64,000 nucleotides of DNA from Lasiosphaeria ovina. Its lineage: Eukaryota; Ascomycota; Sordariomycetes; Sordariales; Lasiosphaeriaceae. The stretch lies in NCBI GenBank assembly GCA_033439765.1, contig JAULSN010000002.1, positions 1,860,001 to 1,924,000 on the forward strand. The letters run 5' to 3'. This document shows, piece after piece, positions 1-13,374 of this stretch. Each line of letters starts with the position of its first letter. The stretch's first letter is position 1. The notes under the pieces were generated by a model. The model was not told the DNA's origin. It was given only the letters and a program-made list of their open reading frames with translations, and did no database searches. Position numbers and translations under genes: made by a program.

Positions 1-1
1 A

Positions 2-610
2 GCCTCAACCTCCAAGCCGCCAGCATCAACGACGGGCAAGTCCACGACTAGCACCATCTTCACCACCACCACCAAGACAACCACGTCGTGCCCCGACTCA
101 GTGACCAACTGTCCTCTGGACCAAGCCACCACTATCGTTACAACCGAGGTCGTCGTCATCGGTACCACCGTCTGCCCAGAGTCCGAGACGCCGTCCGAGA
201 CACTGACCGTCCCTGAGTCTACGTCCGAGACACCGACCGTCCCTGAGTCTACGTCCGAGACACCGACCGTCCCTGAGTCTACGTCCGAGTGTCCAGATTC
301 GGCGACCGAGACGCCCACCGGGCCCGGGTCCGGATCCGGCTCAGGGTCGGGGTCGGGGTCGGGGTCGCCGACAAAATCCGAGTCCGGGCCTGGGTCCCCA
401 GCCGAAACACAGTCTGGACCCGAGTCAGGACCCGAGCCATCGACCCCGGTCACGCCACCGGCCTCGACGACGTCGTTAGGGACAACCACGCGCTCTCCTC
501 CCCCAACCAGCACCACTTCCAGGACATTTGCCACGGCGGGAGCTGGCCGCGTGGCGCACAGTGTCGAGGTTGCTGCTGCCGCTGGTTTCCTTGCCGTTAT
601 GTTCTTGTAA
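2..610 (+). CDS. C-terminal part of a Ser/Thr/Pro-rich GPI-anchored cell-wall protein (5' end outside window)
   Basis: The frame is already open at base 2 and ends at TAA 608-610, so only the last ~200 residues are here. The visible part begins with a Thr-rich stretch containing TTTTKTTTSCPDSVTNCP, a pattern common in fungal wall adhesins and in the linkers of CFEM- or chitin-binding wall proteins. Three copies of a ten-residue unit (TVPESTSETP type), a run of Gly-Ser pairs, and a Pro/Ser/Thr linker follow. The last 20 residues are hydrophobic (VEVAAAAGFLAVMFL) after a small-residue region (FATAGAGR), which fits a GPI-attachment signal and predicts surface or wall location. The catalytic or binding domain, if there is one, lies upstream of the window, so the specific function is unknown. 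Gene reality is likely; family assignment is only at the level of a GPI wall protein. Confidence 0.75.
   Translation, partial: ASTSKPPASTTGKSTTSTIFTTTTKTTTSCPDSVTNCPLDQATTIVTTEVVVIGTTVCPESETPSETLTVPESTSETPTVPESTSETPTVPESTSECPDSATETPTGPGSGSGSGSGSGSGSPTKSESGPGSPAETQSGPESGPEPSTPVTPPASTTSLGTTTRSPPPTSTTSRTFATAGAGRVAHSVEVAAAAGFLAVMFL
197..286 (+). repeat. Three tandem 30-bp coding repeats
   Basis: The units are 197-226, 227-256 and 257-286, beginning GAGACACYGACCGTCCCTGA. They differ at one position (T versus C at the seventh base of the first copy). Each encodes ten residues (ETPTVPESTS register) in the stalk of the GPI protein. The unit length keeps the frame, so copy number can change without breaking the protein. 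Confidence 0.9.
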
Positions 611-2005
611 AGAACTCGCTCATCAATGAGGGGGCCAGCTTCGAAGCTTCATCTTGAAAGAAGAATTGAACAAGTTAGGGATGAGGAATCTTCCTGCCAT
701 CAAGGTTACTTGCAGTTACCCATCGTTTTGTAATTAATCAGAGAGCTATATATGGGTAATAATTGTTAATCTTGGATTCAATCAACATGTGTACCTAACT
801 ATATCCGAGGTGTATTATGATTTTGAATATGACACTATATTTCCTGCTCTCACCATTCCTAATCTTCTAGTACATGTGATGCATGGAGTGTAGTCTACAC
901 GCGTGAGATGATGGTTATAATAAGAGGACCTCTGATTTGAGACATTGGCTGGGAAGGATGCACAACACCAATGCCGTGAGATGGATTACAATTGACAGTG
1001 TAACCAGTGGTCATCTAGGAGTAGGTAATCATGTGTTACTCATTCCGTACCTATCTCTCTATAGTCTCCAGCTACCTACCTGATTCGGCATTTTCCTAAT
1101 AACATGGAGGCTAATTAATGTTGAGGTCGGGTATTAACGTCGGAAACCTTCACTTGGAGAATCGTTGATGTCATACATTCAGCACATTCTCTTTTGTATG
1201 AAAAATATTTTTTCTCAATACACACCCTGTTTCCGGACAAGTTGATTGTAATTAGAATGCCATACCTAAGGTAGATTCACACAAATAAGACATCTTGAGT
1301 TTGGCTGCATTTTCACCAATTGTCCCGACGTTTGAGCCTATTCCAACAATGTCTGAAACAAATGCTGTGGTCTCCACAAGTTTGTAAACAATGTATGGTT
1401 TTCCCCTTAACATTGACGAAGCCAAGCCGCAACGTTCAACGTTGGTCCACGATATCGGGTTTGGCGCGATCCTACTGCCGAGTCCGAGTGGTCAGCGCGC
1501 GGGTCTTTTTGTGCATATTCGCGGCCCGCGGCCTGTTCTAAACGGGGGAAAGAGACTCCACTTCCAGGGGTCCAAGACAAAGTGTCCCTCGGCGAACGAA
1601 TTATCATTGGGGCATTTGGTAGTTCCGGGTACGCGGACCACCAACAGAAAAAAGCCACTTCCTAGCTGGGCTATCGTTATTAGTAATTGCCGAATGAGAA
1701 GACGGAGGCTTGCCGGTAAGCTTGATAAGACAACGCTGCCGGTCGCCAACAAAAGAGGGAGGGCAGGCTCTCTTTTATCAACTTTTTCTTCTTCTCATCG
1801 CTACTAAATGGACTAATCCCTAGGTAAGTAATGATTAGCCCCTCCCACCGGCCCTATTTGTTTCGTTACTCACTCATTATGAATTATTAGCAGCCGGCTT
1901 TATTGTGACCACGTTCGGCCTCTCATCAATCACGGTTTGAATCTCTCCACGTCACCAAAGCCTTGGTAGACAGACCTCCGGTCTTGGCTGGGCGACATCG
2001 ACATC
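611..2005. other. Intergenic region
   Basis: This stretch is AT-richer than the flanking coding sequence and holds no gene I can support. Open frames at 1320-1807 (both strands) overlap each other and show no recognisable domain or codon bias. The part next to the P450 start at 2006 is its presumed promoter and leader. Confidence 0.6.
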
Positions 2006-3890
2006 ATGTTCGTCGCCGCAGTTGCGCTCCGGGCGCTGTGGGCTCTCGCTCTCTCCGGCCTCGCCTACTTTTTCTTCCGGCTGCACCAAGTCCGCATGCG
2101 CACCCGCGAGCTCAGCACCAAGTATGGGGTCGTAAGTCTGGCGCCGGACCCTCCAACTAATTAGTTCGCCAATTATTGCTGACGTTGATTTTTGTCTAGC
2201 CCATCTTGCCGCATTCATACTTCTGGGGCCACCTGATCGTCATGGGCAAAGCCATGTCAAGGATCCCAGGGGACGCCAACGGCACTCTCCTGATGCACTT
2301 CCTGTTGAAGGACTTCCCAGAGTTTGAGGAGCACGGGGCCGTTTACATTGATTCGTGGCCCATCGTGCAGCCTCTGGTTTTTGTTTTCAACCCGGAAATG
2401 ATATCCACCTTTACACAGATCCGGTCGCTCCCCAAGTCTCCCGACATGAGAGCCGAGTTTAGGCCCTGGTATGCATTCTCCTGCCCCCTTTCGGAGCACA
2501 TGTGAGTACGGGTGGAGATAGGGAGAGAAACTGACAGACGCGCGTGGTTATTCAGGACCAAGAATCTAGACCTCGTCACGCTCGACGGGCCTGAGTGGAA
2601 GCGGTGGAGGAGCATCTTCAACCCCAGCTTCTCTAACAAAAATCTCACCTCGCTGGCTCCAGCCATGCTCAAGGAGATTCGCATCTTCTCCGACGAGCTA
2701 AAGGCGGCGGCGCGGTCCGGCAAGACGGTGAAACTGATGGACCTGGCCATCGATCTGACAATAGACGTCATTGCCCTCAACATCTCGTATGGTTTTTCCA
2801 GCCAACGACACTCTGCCTTCCTAGCGGCCTTCTAATTAACAATGCAAACAGGGGAGACCGTCTGAACTGCCAAACGACGAGCCAGCCGCTGCAAAAAGCG
2901 CTCAACAACCAGATATGGTGGACCTGCCCGCGAAGCACGCCCGTCGAGATCTGCAAGATGCTGCACCCGCTGCGGTCGCTGTTCATCTGGAACAACAACC
3001 GCACCATCAAGAACCACTTCATGCCCATAATACAGCGGCTCATCAACGAGCAGGTCGGCAATAACAAGGGCGTCGGCGCCGCCGGCGAGACCAAGACGAT
3101 CCTGGCGCTCGCCATCCAAGCCTACCTGGCGGAGCAGAAGGAGGCCGGCAACCCCATCACGTCGGCCAGCCAGATCGACAGCGCGTTCCTGGAGCGGCTA
3201 ACCATGCACCTGGGCATGATCTTCTTTGCGGGCCACGACACGACGGCCACGACGCTGTGCTACGCCGTGTACATGCTGTCCAAGCACCCGGCGGCACTAG
3301 CAGCGGTGCGAGCCGAGCACACGGCCGTACTCGGGGCAGACCCGGCAGCGGCCGAGACGCGCATCGCAGCCAACCCGACGCTGCTCAACAGCCTGCCGTA
3401 CACGGCGGCGGTCATCAAGGAGACGACGCGGCTGTTCCCGGCGGTCGGCGGCAGCGTGCGGGCCGGGCAGCCCGACTTCTGGCTCGTCGACGCCAAGACG
3501 GGCCAGCGCATGCCGACGGAGCACTGGGCGCTGTTCAGCGACCACCACACGACGCACCACCGCGAGAGCCTGTGGCCGCGGCCGCTCGACTTCATCCCGG
3601 AGCGGTTCCTCGTCCGCGACGGCGACGAGGCCAACCCGCTGCGCCCGCACAAGAACGCGTACCGGCCGTTCGAGCTCGGCCCGCGCGGCTGCATCGGCCT
3701 CGAGCTCGTCCAGCTCGAGCTCAAGGCCATCCTGGCCCTGACGGCCCGCGAGATGGACTTTGAGGGCGCCTTCACGCCCGGATCGCCCGAGGTCCTCGGC
3801 CACCATGCCTACCACGTCGGCGACATCGTGGCGCACCCCAAGGACGGCATGCCCATGCGCGTGAAGCTGAGGAAGGCAGGTAATATCTAA
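2006..3890 (+). CDS. Cytochrome P450 monooxygenase, 4 exons
   Basis: The exons are 2006-2131, 2200-2468, 2556-2786 and 2852-3890, giving 554 residues, normal for a microsomal fungal P450. All three introns (68, 87 and 65 bases) are GT-AG and the frame is continuous across each. The start is the first ATG, followed by a hydrophobic membrane anchor (about residues 3-24). Signatures seen are the C-helix region WTKNLDLVTLDGPEWKRWR, the I-helix oxygen-binding motif AGHDTT (335-340), the ExxR motif ETTR (399-402), and the heme loop FELGPRGCIG (482-491) with the axial cysteine at 489. These show a complete heme-thiolate monooxygenase that would use ER NADPH-cytochrome P450 reductase. The substrate is unknown. 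No polyketide or terpene synthase lies nearby in the window, so a cluster role is not supported. A cutinase follows 900 bases downstream on the same strand, with no evident link. Confidence 0.93.
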
Positions 3891-4790
3891 TTACCTATGT
3901 AGTTTATGACGAATATATATATAAACCCATCATCTGTTCCCCTCTAGGTAACCGTAACTGCGCAATCCGGATCCCAAACGTGCATGCTTTTCCTTCGCAA
4001 CAAGTCCAGCATGGTATCTGTATCGGCATCTTCAAGATCTAGAATCATTCCTAGTTTAGGGGGGGAGGCGGAAAAGCAACTGTGCCCGGGAATCGGTAAG
4101 TAGCATCCAACTCTCAGCTGCAGCTGACGGGGATACTTGTTCGAGCTCCCCCCCCCCACCGCCCCTCATACGTACCTCTTCCCATTACATTGTAACGTTT
4201 CCCGCTTGTTATTCTCCAGCAAGCCAGGTAATCGGAACCACAACAGAAAGGCAGTTTCCAGACTCGGCACCGGCAGCATCGGTGAGTGTCTTCAACCATC
4301 CCCCCTAGAGGCAAAGACTAGAACCCTAAACGCTGATCGAACGGCTGCCGCTCATAGCGTGTTTGTTTTGGAAAGGCTGAACTGAGCAAGGACATTAATA
4401 AGACCGCTGCGTCGCGTCTGACCGGAAGCAAAGCCCAACAAAAGACGCGACGCGAGGACCGGAAACCATGGCGCCGCCCCGCTCCTCCGCCACCGCAAAG
4501 CCAAAGCCAGCAGCCACATCGGCGACGGCGACAGTCCCATAAGCGCTACGCCTAACACTGACGGTGCTCGAGCCGCTGCTGGCGGCCAACGGGGCATTCA
4601 TGGCGGTGGCGGGCGGGCAGGCGGCGTACACGAGCGGAGTAAGAAAGCCGGAGAATGATATCTTGTTGCAAGACGGCCGACGACGAGACAAGCCGCTGCG
4701 CACACCCGTGGAAATCTGGGTCTCAAGTGCCTGTTTTGTGTTTGCGCCGGCAACTACGGTAGGGACAGACTATACCCGCCCGGCGCCAGA
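3891..4790. other. Intergenic region between P450 and cutinase
   Basis: No gene is supported. A short pyrimidine tract and an 8-9 base C run lie near 4150. The 3' half is GC-rich and probably contains the cutinase promoter. Confidence 0.6.
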
Positions 4791-5774
4791 ATGAAAGCCT
4801 CATTCTTCGCTCTCCTGGGCCTGCTTCTGTCCCCAGTCACCAGCGCGGCAGCAATCCTACGGCCAGCCAGCAGCAGCAGCAGCAGCAGCAGCAACTCCCT
4901 CCATGCGCGAGGAGGCGCCGCCGCCGCAGCAGCGCGGCACCCGGTCCCGTGGGTCAAGGTGCTGTACGGGATGGCCAAGTTCTTCCCCTTCAGCATCGTC
5001 GTCGACGGGGTCGGCGAGGCCATGCTCGCCATGGAGCGGCTGGTGGCGGCCGAGTTCGGCATAGAGACGACGCGGAATTCCGTGCTGGACGCGCGTCAGC
5101 AGTGCGCCGACGTGGCCATCGTCTTCGCGCGCGGCACCAACGAGGCCGGCAATGTGGGCGTGCTGGTCGGGCCCGACTTCTTTAATGCCGTGGCTCGACG
5201 GCTAGGGAGCAGCGCTTCGCTGGCCGTCCAGGGCGTCGACTACGAGGCCAAGACAGCAACGTATTTCCTCGGCGGCGACACGGCGGGCGGCGCGAACATG
5301 TGAGATGCTCTCCAAACAAGACTGGGGGTGGTGTCCAGCTGTTGATTCCCCCCATCCCCTATGTCTAGGGCCGCTCTCGTGACGCGGGCGCTCGCAAGCT
5401 GTCCCAGAACCAAGCTGGTCATGGTCGGATACAGCCAGGGCGCGCAGCTGGTCCACCGGGCGGCGGGGCTCCTGCCGGCGGCCGCCGCGGCCAGGGTCGC
5501 CGCCGTCGTCACCTTTGGATCCCCGGCCCACGGAAAGCCAGTCCCGAGCACGCCGCCGTCCAGGCAGCTGTCCATCTGCCACGCCGGCGACCACATCTGC
5601 CGCGGCGGTGGTCACCTCCTCGCGCTGTCGCACTTTACCTATGCCGATGATGCTGCGCGGGCCGCCAGCTTCGTTGTTGCTCGTCTCTCTGAGCAGGTGC
5701 CTCTGGTGTACAACCATCTTGGTTCTGAAAATGCCTCGCGGTTTTGCCCCGACGGACGTGGTATTGTTATTTAG
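4791..5774 (+). CDS. Secreted cutinase-family serine esterase, 2 exons
   Basis: The exons are 4791-5299 and 5369-5774, with a 69-base GT-AG intron, giving 304 residues. Residues 1 to about 20 form a signal peptide, so the enzyme is secreted. A poly-Ser run encoded by AGC repeats follows it. The cutinase core starts around residue 95 (CADVAIVFARGTNEAGNVG) and contains the nucleophile elbow GYSQG with Ser192. The downstream CHAGDHIC motif holds the acidic residue Asp244, and LSHFTY holds the candidate catalytic His258. Cutinases (carbohydrate esterase family 5) hydrolyse cutin polyester or act as acetylxylan esterases; the sequence alone does not separate the two. It is longer than the usual 200-230 residues because of about 70 extra N-terminal residues and a C-terminal tail of about 30. 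Confidence 0.9.
4866..4894 (+). repeat. AGC trinucleotide run encoding poly-Ser in the cutinase
   Basis: An AGC/CAG microsatellite just after the signal peptide encodes a run of about eight serines. It is coding, in frame and likely length-variable between strains. Confidence 0.85.
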
Positions 5775-8155
5775 TTAATTAAACTGCAAGTGGAAACTCA
5801 CATCTCGTCAGGGTCAGTCGTCCGAAGAAGGGATACTGGGTCGTTCTGAGGAGAATTTCAGGCCGGAATGGACGCCTTTCAACCCAGGAGTTGTGGTAAT
5901 TATTATGGCTCACAGAGGCTATGATCCATTTATTATTGCTGATCCTCTTCGACCCTGCATGTCTTCAGGTCTGCCGGCCCATACATTCTGAGGTCTCTCT
6001 TTGGTCTTCTCGTTCGTGTTGGCGCTGAAAGTGAAAGACGACATGGCACACTTCTTTGGAAGCTGTGCTCTTCTTGTATTGTAGAACGAAACCTGTAAAA
6101 GCTCTCGCCGCTTTGTTGCTTGCCTGAGCTCTGCTTCTCTGCAGAGACAGAACAATGTATACGTACCGTCGCGTGAGACAGTGCGAGGGGCAGTCGCAGG
6201 GCGTCGCGGTGCCTACTATTGGCATTCTCGTCAATGAGCATGGTAATGGGCCAAAAACCCCATCTGTATCCCGTGTTGTGGTTCTAATGATGTGGTAGTT
6301 CGCATGCAAACCGCGAAAAGCAAGCGACTGTTGATGATGTGAGACATGTAGGAACCTAGTCTTACAAATAAATCCCGGGGATAGGTACCCGACGAATACC
6401 TCAATCTAGGCCAGACCATCTGCCATAATTATAAATAAATTATTGCAAAATCAACAGCGAGTTTTCGGTTCGTATCTTCCTCTTCCTCCGCAGTCGTCGA
6501 AGCCTTGCGAAACTGTTGACTACATAGTAGGTAGGTATACGATCCTAGGCAGCGAAACGCGGCGACTAAGATTGAGAATTTGAGACGGTAAACCCTGGGT
6601 TTTTGCAACAATAGGTAATTAACATGCATCCCCGGTTAGCCCCTATTTATCGGGCGCTCCGCCTCTCTCCGCCGCTCCCCGCTCCCCACGTTTTAGAAAC
6701 CATTGGAGGGGGGCTTCAGGGGCTGGCTTCGTTGAGCTGAGCGTCGAGGGCCGGGGGGGCACGTCAATTTCTTTTCTTTTTTGCCATGGCGGAGGCTGTG
6801 CTCCAGATTGCGTGTCTGCTGTATGTATGTACATACACGGGGCTGATGTTGCAATATCCACAGAGCGAGCTATATTTTCCCACAATACATGTCGTCTTAG
6901 GACCCGAAGAAGGGCTGGACGGGCTGATGATTGGAAATCGCCTGCATCGAGCTGGCGCATCAGGAAAGGAGAAGGGGCGGTGCAGTCGACCTCCAAGAGT
7001 GGTAGCGCTAATAATATAGGTAGGCCGGTATAGCGAATGGCGAATAAAGCGAAGCCCGACAAGTTCGGCAATTTGTAATTCGAACGAAATTGCCTCCATG
7101 AGCAGCAGCAGCCAGCCCTTTGGGCCTCGTAAATCGTGACGAGTCTTTCCGTCCCTTACCTAACTCCAACCTGTCGCTGAGCCGAGGTTAGGGCACGTAT
7201 TACGGGCACGAGCTCGTCTGGAGTGCCGGAATCGAACACATTCAGGAAAAGGGGAAGGAGAACCTGACATTTCGTCATCGCTCCTGTGCCTGTGGCACCT
7301 GCCCGCTTGCTGGTTTGTGTGATACATAGTAACGGCGGTAACTTATCGCTACCACGGCGCCAATAGCCTGCTTGATAAGAGATCGACGCGACAGCACAGA
7401 TCGGATTATTACCCGTGCCTCTCCTTCGCCCTGCGGATAGTTGACCCATTCAAACTCCGACTGATCTTGATGATGTGACTTGTAATACTGACCTCCTGTT
7501 GCAACCTTGTGGAATCCAGATCGCTACCGCATGCGCCTCCGGCTCCTGCCGTTTTCGTTCCAATACTTACTTTCAATCCCATCTTACAATTACATGGAAC
7601 AACCCGATATTCCGTACTCATAATTCTATAGCATTAGTAGCCGTACTGCGTAATCGTACATACAGCACTTACAAACATACGGTGCAAGTGGTAAATAACT
7701 TACCTCCAGGGGCAAAGCGCCTAACCATTTGGCCCGTCCGGACATGCCTACCGCCATCCCAGGGGCACGGATTTTAAGTCTTCTCCGGGGGGGGCGGGTT
7801 CCAGGTTCTGCTGTCTTCGCTGCTGACCGCATTTGCGGGGCCCTGCTACATTAGGTGCTTCGATTAACAACCCCCGCCTCCGCCAGGGCCCCTCATTGGT
7901 CTCGACACAACCTTGGGGGCGCCCGCTTTACCACCTCCGCAGTCCATTGCCGCACGCCGTCGCCCCTCGACTCGACCTTGGAATCCGACACAACAACTTG
8001 ACGCTGGCTGTCTGTCTCTTGACACCGCCATCATTCTCCCATATCCTATAACCTCAGCTTGATAGTTCGCCGACGCTTATTTGGCATCGCACCACCCTGT
8101 TTTGTCGTCGCCAGCATTGCCATTCCCCCGGCCGGCTCCCGCGTCACCCTCCAAA
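5775..8155. other. Long intergenic region upstream of the Sch9-type kinase
   Basis: In these 2.4 kb I find no supportable gene. Several open frames on both strands (for example 5933-6309 and 6643-7071, minus) overlap one another and lack domains or consistent codon bias. Bases 7790-8155 are C/T-rich and probably form the kinase leader and promoter. A TAGGTAGGTA motif lies at 6527-6538. Confidence 0.6.
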
Positions 8156-10361
8156 ATGTCCTGGAAACTAACCAAGAGTATGTCGCCATCATTTGTCTTC
8201 CGTGGCCGCTCCAGCACTGGCGCCCACGGTGGCACGCTTCGCTTCCCGATTCCCGTGTTCTTGAAACTGTCTCGAGTGAATAACCATGCCAACCAAGACG
8301 ATGCTGACGCGTCGTCGTTCCAGAATTGAAAGAGACCCATCTAGGTCCTCTGGCCAACACATTCTCCCGCACCCCGTCAACGCCCCCCCTTTCAGAGAAA
8401 GAGGACAAAAGCCCCTCGGCCCTTCCTCAAACACCGAGTCCTACAAATGAGAGCACCATAGGTACGTCGCTCGCGTGCAATTTTGGGATTCAGAGAGTAC
8501 AGCCTAACCCCCCTTTCTAGCGGCCTCGGAAGACCTCACACAGGCACCGGTTATCGAGCCCCCAAAGCCCGGCATCCTTGTCGTTACGCTACACGAGGGC
8601 CAAGGCTTCTCTCTACCAGAGCAACACCGGGACTCGTTCGGCTCTTCCCACCCTGGCAACTCGTTATCGACCGGAAATGCACTCAGCAGCGTGGCCGGCT
8701 CCATCCGGCCGGCATCGTCGTCACGCGGGTTAGGCTTCATGAATGGCGGCCGACCTCAGACGTCATCGGGTGGCTTCAGCGGAATTCCGACAAACCACGG
8801 CCGAATCTCGGCCAAGTACATGCCGTATGCCTTGCTCGATTTTGACAAGGTCCAAGTCTTTGTCAACTCAGTCGAAGGCAACCCCGAGAACCCGCTGTGG
8901 GCTGGATCCAACACGCAGTACAAGTTCGACGTGTCGAGAGTGACGGAGCTAGCTGTACATTTATATATCCGGAACCCCAATGCGGCCCCCGGCTCTGGCC
9001 GGAGTCAGGACATTTTCCTCGGCGTCGCCCGGATCAACCCCAGGTTCGAGGAGAGGCAGCAATATGTCGAGGATCCCAAGGCCAGCAGAAAGGACCGCGA
9101 AAAGGCGGCGGCAGAGTTTGCAAACCGCGAGCGCTCTCTCGGACAAAGCGGCTTGGAGTGGGTAGAGGTCCAGTACGGTACAGGAAAGCTCAAGATCGGT
9201 GTTGAGTACGTGGAGAACCGCGCTGGCAAGCTCAAGATCGAAGACTTCGAGCTCCTCAAAGTCGTGGGCAAAGGCAGCTTCGGCAAGGTTATGCAGGTGC
9301 GGAAGAAGGACACAAACCGTATCTACGCGCTCAAGACGATCCGCAAGGCCCACATCATCTCGAGATCCGAAGTCGCGCATACGCTGGCCGAGCGTTCGGT
9401 CCTCGCCCAGATCAACAACCCCTTCATCGTCCCACTGAAGTTCACATTCCAGAGCCCCGAGAAGCTGTACTTTGTCCTGGCATTTGTGAACGGCGGCGAG
9501 CTCTTCCACCACTTGCAGAAAGAGCAGCGTTTCGATGTTAACCGCAGCCGATTCTACACCGCCGAGCTGCTCTGTGCTCTCGAGTGTCTCCACGGCTTCA
9601 ACGTTATTTACCGCGACCTGAAGCCCGAAAACATTCTTCTAGACTACCAAGGTCATATTGCCCTGTGCGACTTTGGCCTGTGCAAGTTGGACATGAAGGA
9701 CGAGGACCGTACCAACACGTTCTGCGGGACGCCCGAGTACCTCGCCCCCGAGTTGTTGATGGGCAACGGCTACAACAAGACGGTCGACTGGTGGACGCTT
9801 GGTGTGCTTCTGTATGAGATGTTGACGGGACTGCCACCGTTTTACGACGAGAACACCAACGAGATGTACCGGAAGATTCTCAGCGAGCCCCTGCACTTCC
9901 CCGGACCCGAGATTGTGCCGCCTGCGGCCAAGGACCTCTTGACCAAGCTGCTGAACCGCGACCCTCAGCAGCGGCTGGGGGCCAATGGATCGGCCGAGAT
10001 CAAAGCACACCCCTTCTTCCACGCCATAGATTGGCGCAAGCTTCTACAGCGGAAGTACGAGCCTCAGTTCAAGCCCAATGTGGTATGTAGCCGATCCGCG
10101 TCTGTTTGCGGGTTATGCTCTCCGAAATAACCCACTGACCCTTTTCCTGCTTAGGTTGATGCGCTTGACACGGCCAACTTCGACCCCGAGTTTACGTCGG
10201 AGCCGCCACAGGATTCCTACGTCGACGGAGATGTTCTCTCTGAGACGATGCAGAACCAGTTTACTGGCTTCAGCTACAATCGTCCAATTGCCGGCCTAGG
10301 AGACGCTGGCGGCAGTGTCAAGGACCCTTCTTTCGTTGGCAGTATCCAGGACCGCAGATAA
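8156..10361 (+). CDS. SCH9: AGC protein kinase of the Sch9/S6K type, 4 exons
   Basis: The exons are 8156-8177, 8324-8461, 8521-10082 and 10155-10361, giving 642 residues. The first exon encodes only MSWKLTK plus one base, and the second continues KLKETHLGPL, a start typical of filamentous-fungal Sch9 proteins. An N-terminal C2-like region covers roughly residues 80-285. The kinase domain has the glycine loop GKGSFGKV (303-310), the catalytic Lys near 325, YRDLKPEN (417-424), DFG (437-439) and the activation segment TFCGTPEY with Thr453. The AGC C-tail ends in the hydrophobic motif FTGFSY (610-615), where Ser614 is the expected TORC1-type phosphosite. Sch9 integrates nutrient signals downstream of TORC1 and controls growth, ribosome synthesis and stress resistance. 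The 22-base first exon and 146-base first intron are easily missed by annotation software. Nothing in the sequence looks broken. Confidence 0.95.
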
Positions 10362-11617
10362 ACGGAGTCCCCGGTGGTAGTGGTCAATGACGAGAAATCG
10401 GTTTAGGCGCGAGATCTGTGCCAGAGAATCGCACATGGTCGATATATCCAAGCATCCTCGGCGCCCCAGTGGTTCACGGATGTGCTTGTGAATGTGGAGG
10501 ACGGTGTATGGGGACAGATGGACAAAAGCGGAAGCGGGGGTCCCCGATAAAGAGTCTTTACTGAAGGAGTCTGGTCTTGATTCTGGGGCCGGGGTGAAAG
10601 TGCCTTTGACAAGGCTCGGACCGTGCCGCTTATTTACGGCGTCTACGTTTCGCATTTGGAGTTTGGCATGATCACGAGGGACTTTTTTTGGTACTTGTGT
10701 TTCTGTTTTATTTTCTTTTCGGCTGAAGACGGTGTAGAATATGCTCCTCAGCCTGGGACGAGGAGACGAAGCCAGACAAACAATCCAGACATGTCAACGC
10801 TCCCGGCTGGCCGGTCTGGCCGTGCTGTGTCGGTTGCTGTGACCAAGGAGTGCGAAAGCAGGATTGGGCTCACAGCGAAGTCTCCTGACTAAGGGGCAAA
10901 CCCTCCTATTCTTTGTCAGCGGGCGTTATTGGGGCCCTGACTAATGATGCAGTCGGATGAACCGGTGGCAGAGTTACACTAACAAACCAAGTTAATGGCA
11001 GTGGAACACAAGCACATTAATAACTCACGCATCTGGGCAATGCGAGTTGGATAAATCGGAGGGTGAGGACGTCAGGGTGAGCGTGATGGTGAGGGGTTGG
11101 ACGGGGTGGGGTGAATGAAAGAGAAGCCCGGGCAGCGGGGCCAAGCTAGGTGACGTGGGGTGACATTTCGTCCTTACTGAGCACCACTAACTTCGAATCG
11201 AAGAGCCCAGAACTCAAACCCCCTCACTCTCCTTTGGCACTGTCCTCGTCCCTTCTATCGAGGACTTCCAGGTTGTATTATACTCCTAGGTCAACCCAAC
11301 AGCTCTGGTAAGCGTGCGCTTTTTCCGTTCTTTTTTGGCTTAAGATTTGAAACCAACAGGGAAATCCTCCCTGGCGGTGCCGCCGGTTCATTGTCAAACT
11401 GAATGCTCAATTGCGGGGCAACATGCGTTCCCGCATCATCACCCCTCCTCCGTTACTCCGATCGCAGGACTCTACACACACAGTTCCAACCTGAAGTTCT
11501 CTCGCTCAACTAATACGTACTCGTTTCTCTGTAGCGTTCAGTTATATTGCGTGGATATCCCCTAGGCTTCTCCCAAAACCACACGAAACCCACAGCCACA
11601 GCTCCAGCCCGACGAAA
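10362..11617. other. Intergenic region with candidate 5'-UTR intron of the PGI gene
   Basis: There is no coding gene here. A good intron candidate lies in the PGI leader: donor GTAAGC at 11308 and acceptor CAACAG ending at 11359 (52 bases). C/T-rich sequence at 11220-11280 is typical of strongly expressed fungal promoters. Use of the intron is inferred, not shown. Confidence 0.5.

Positions 11618-13374
<1,757 letters not shown>

Noticed and set aside
3297..3836. Minus-strand frame opposite the P450
   Set aside because: Antisense shadow of the heme-domain exon.
2006..5774. P450 plus cutinase as part of a biosynthetic cluster
   Set aside because: No backbone synthase, transporter or regulator nearby in the window; the neighbouring genes are housekeeping.
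6643..7071. 142-codon minus-strand frame
   Set aside because: No domain, no signal, overlaps other equally open frames, and no splice partners found.
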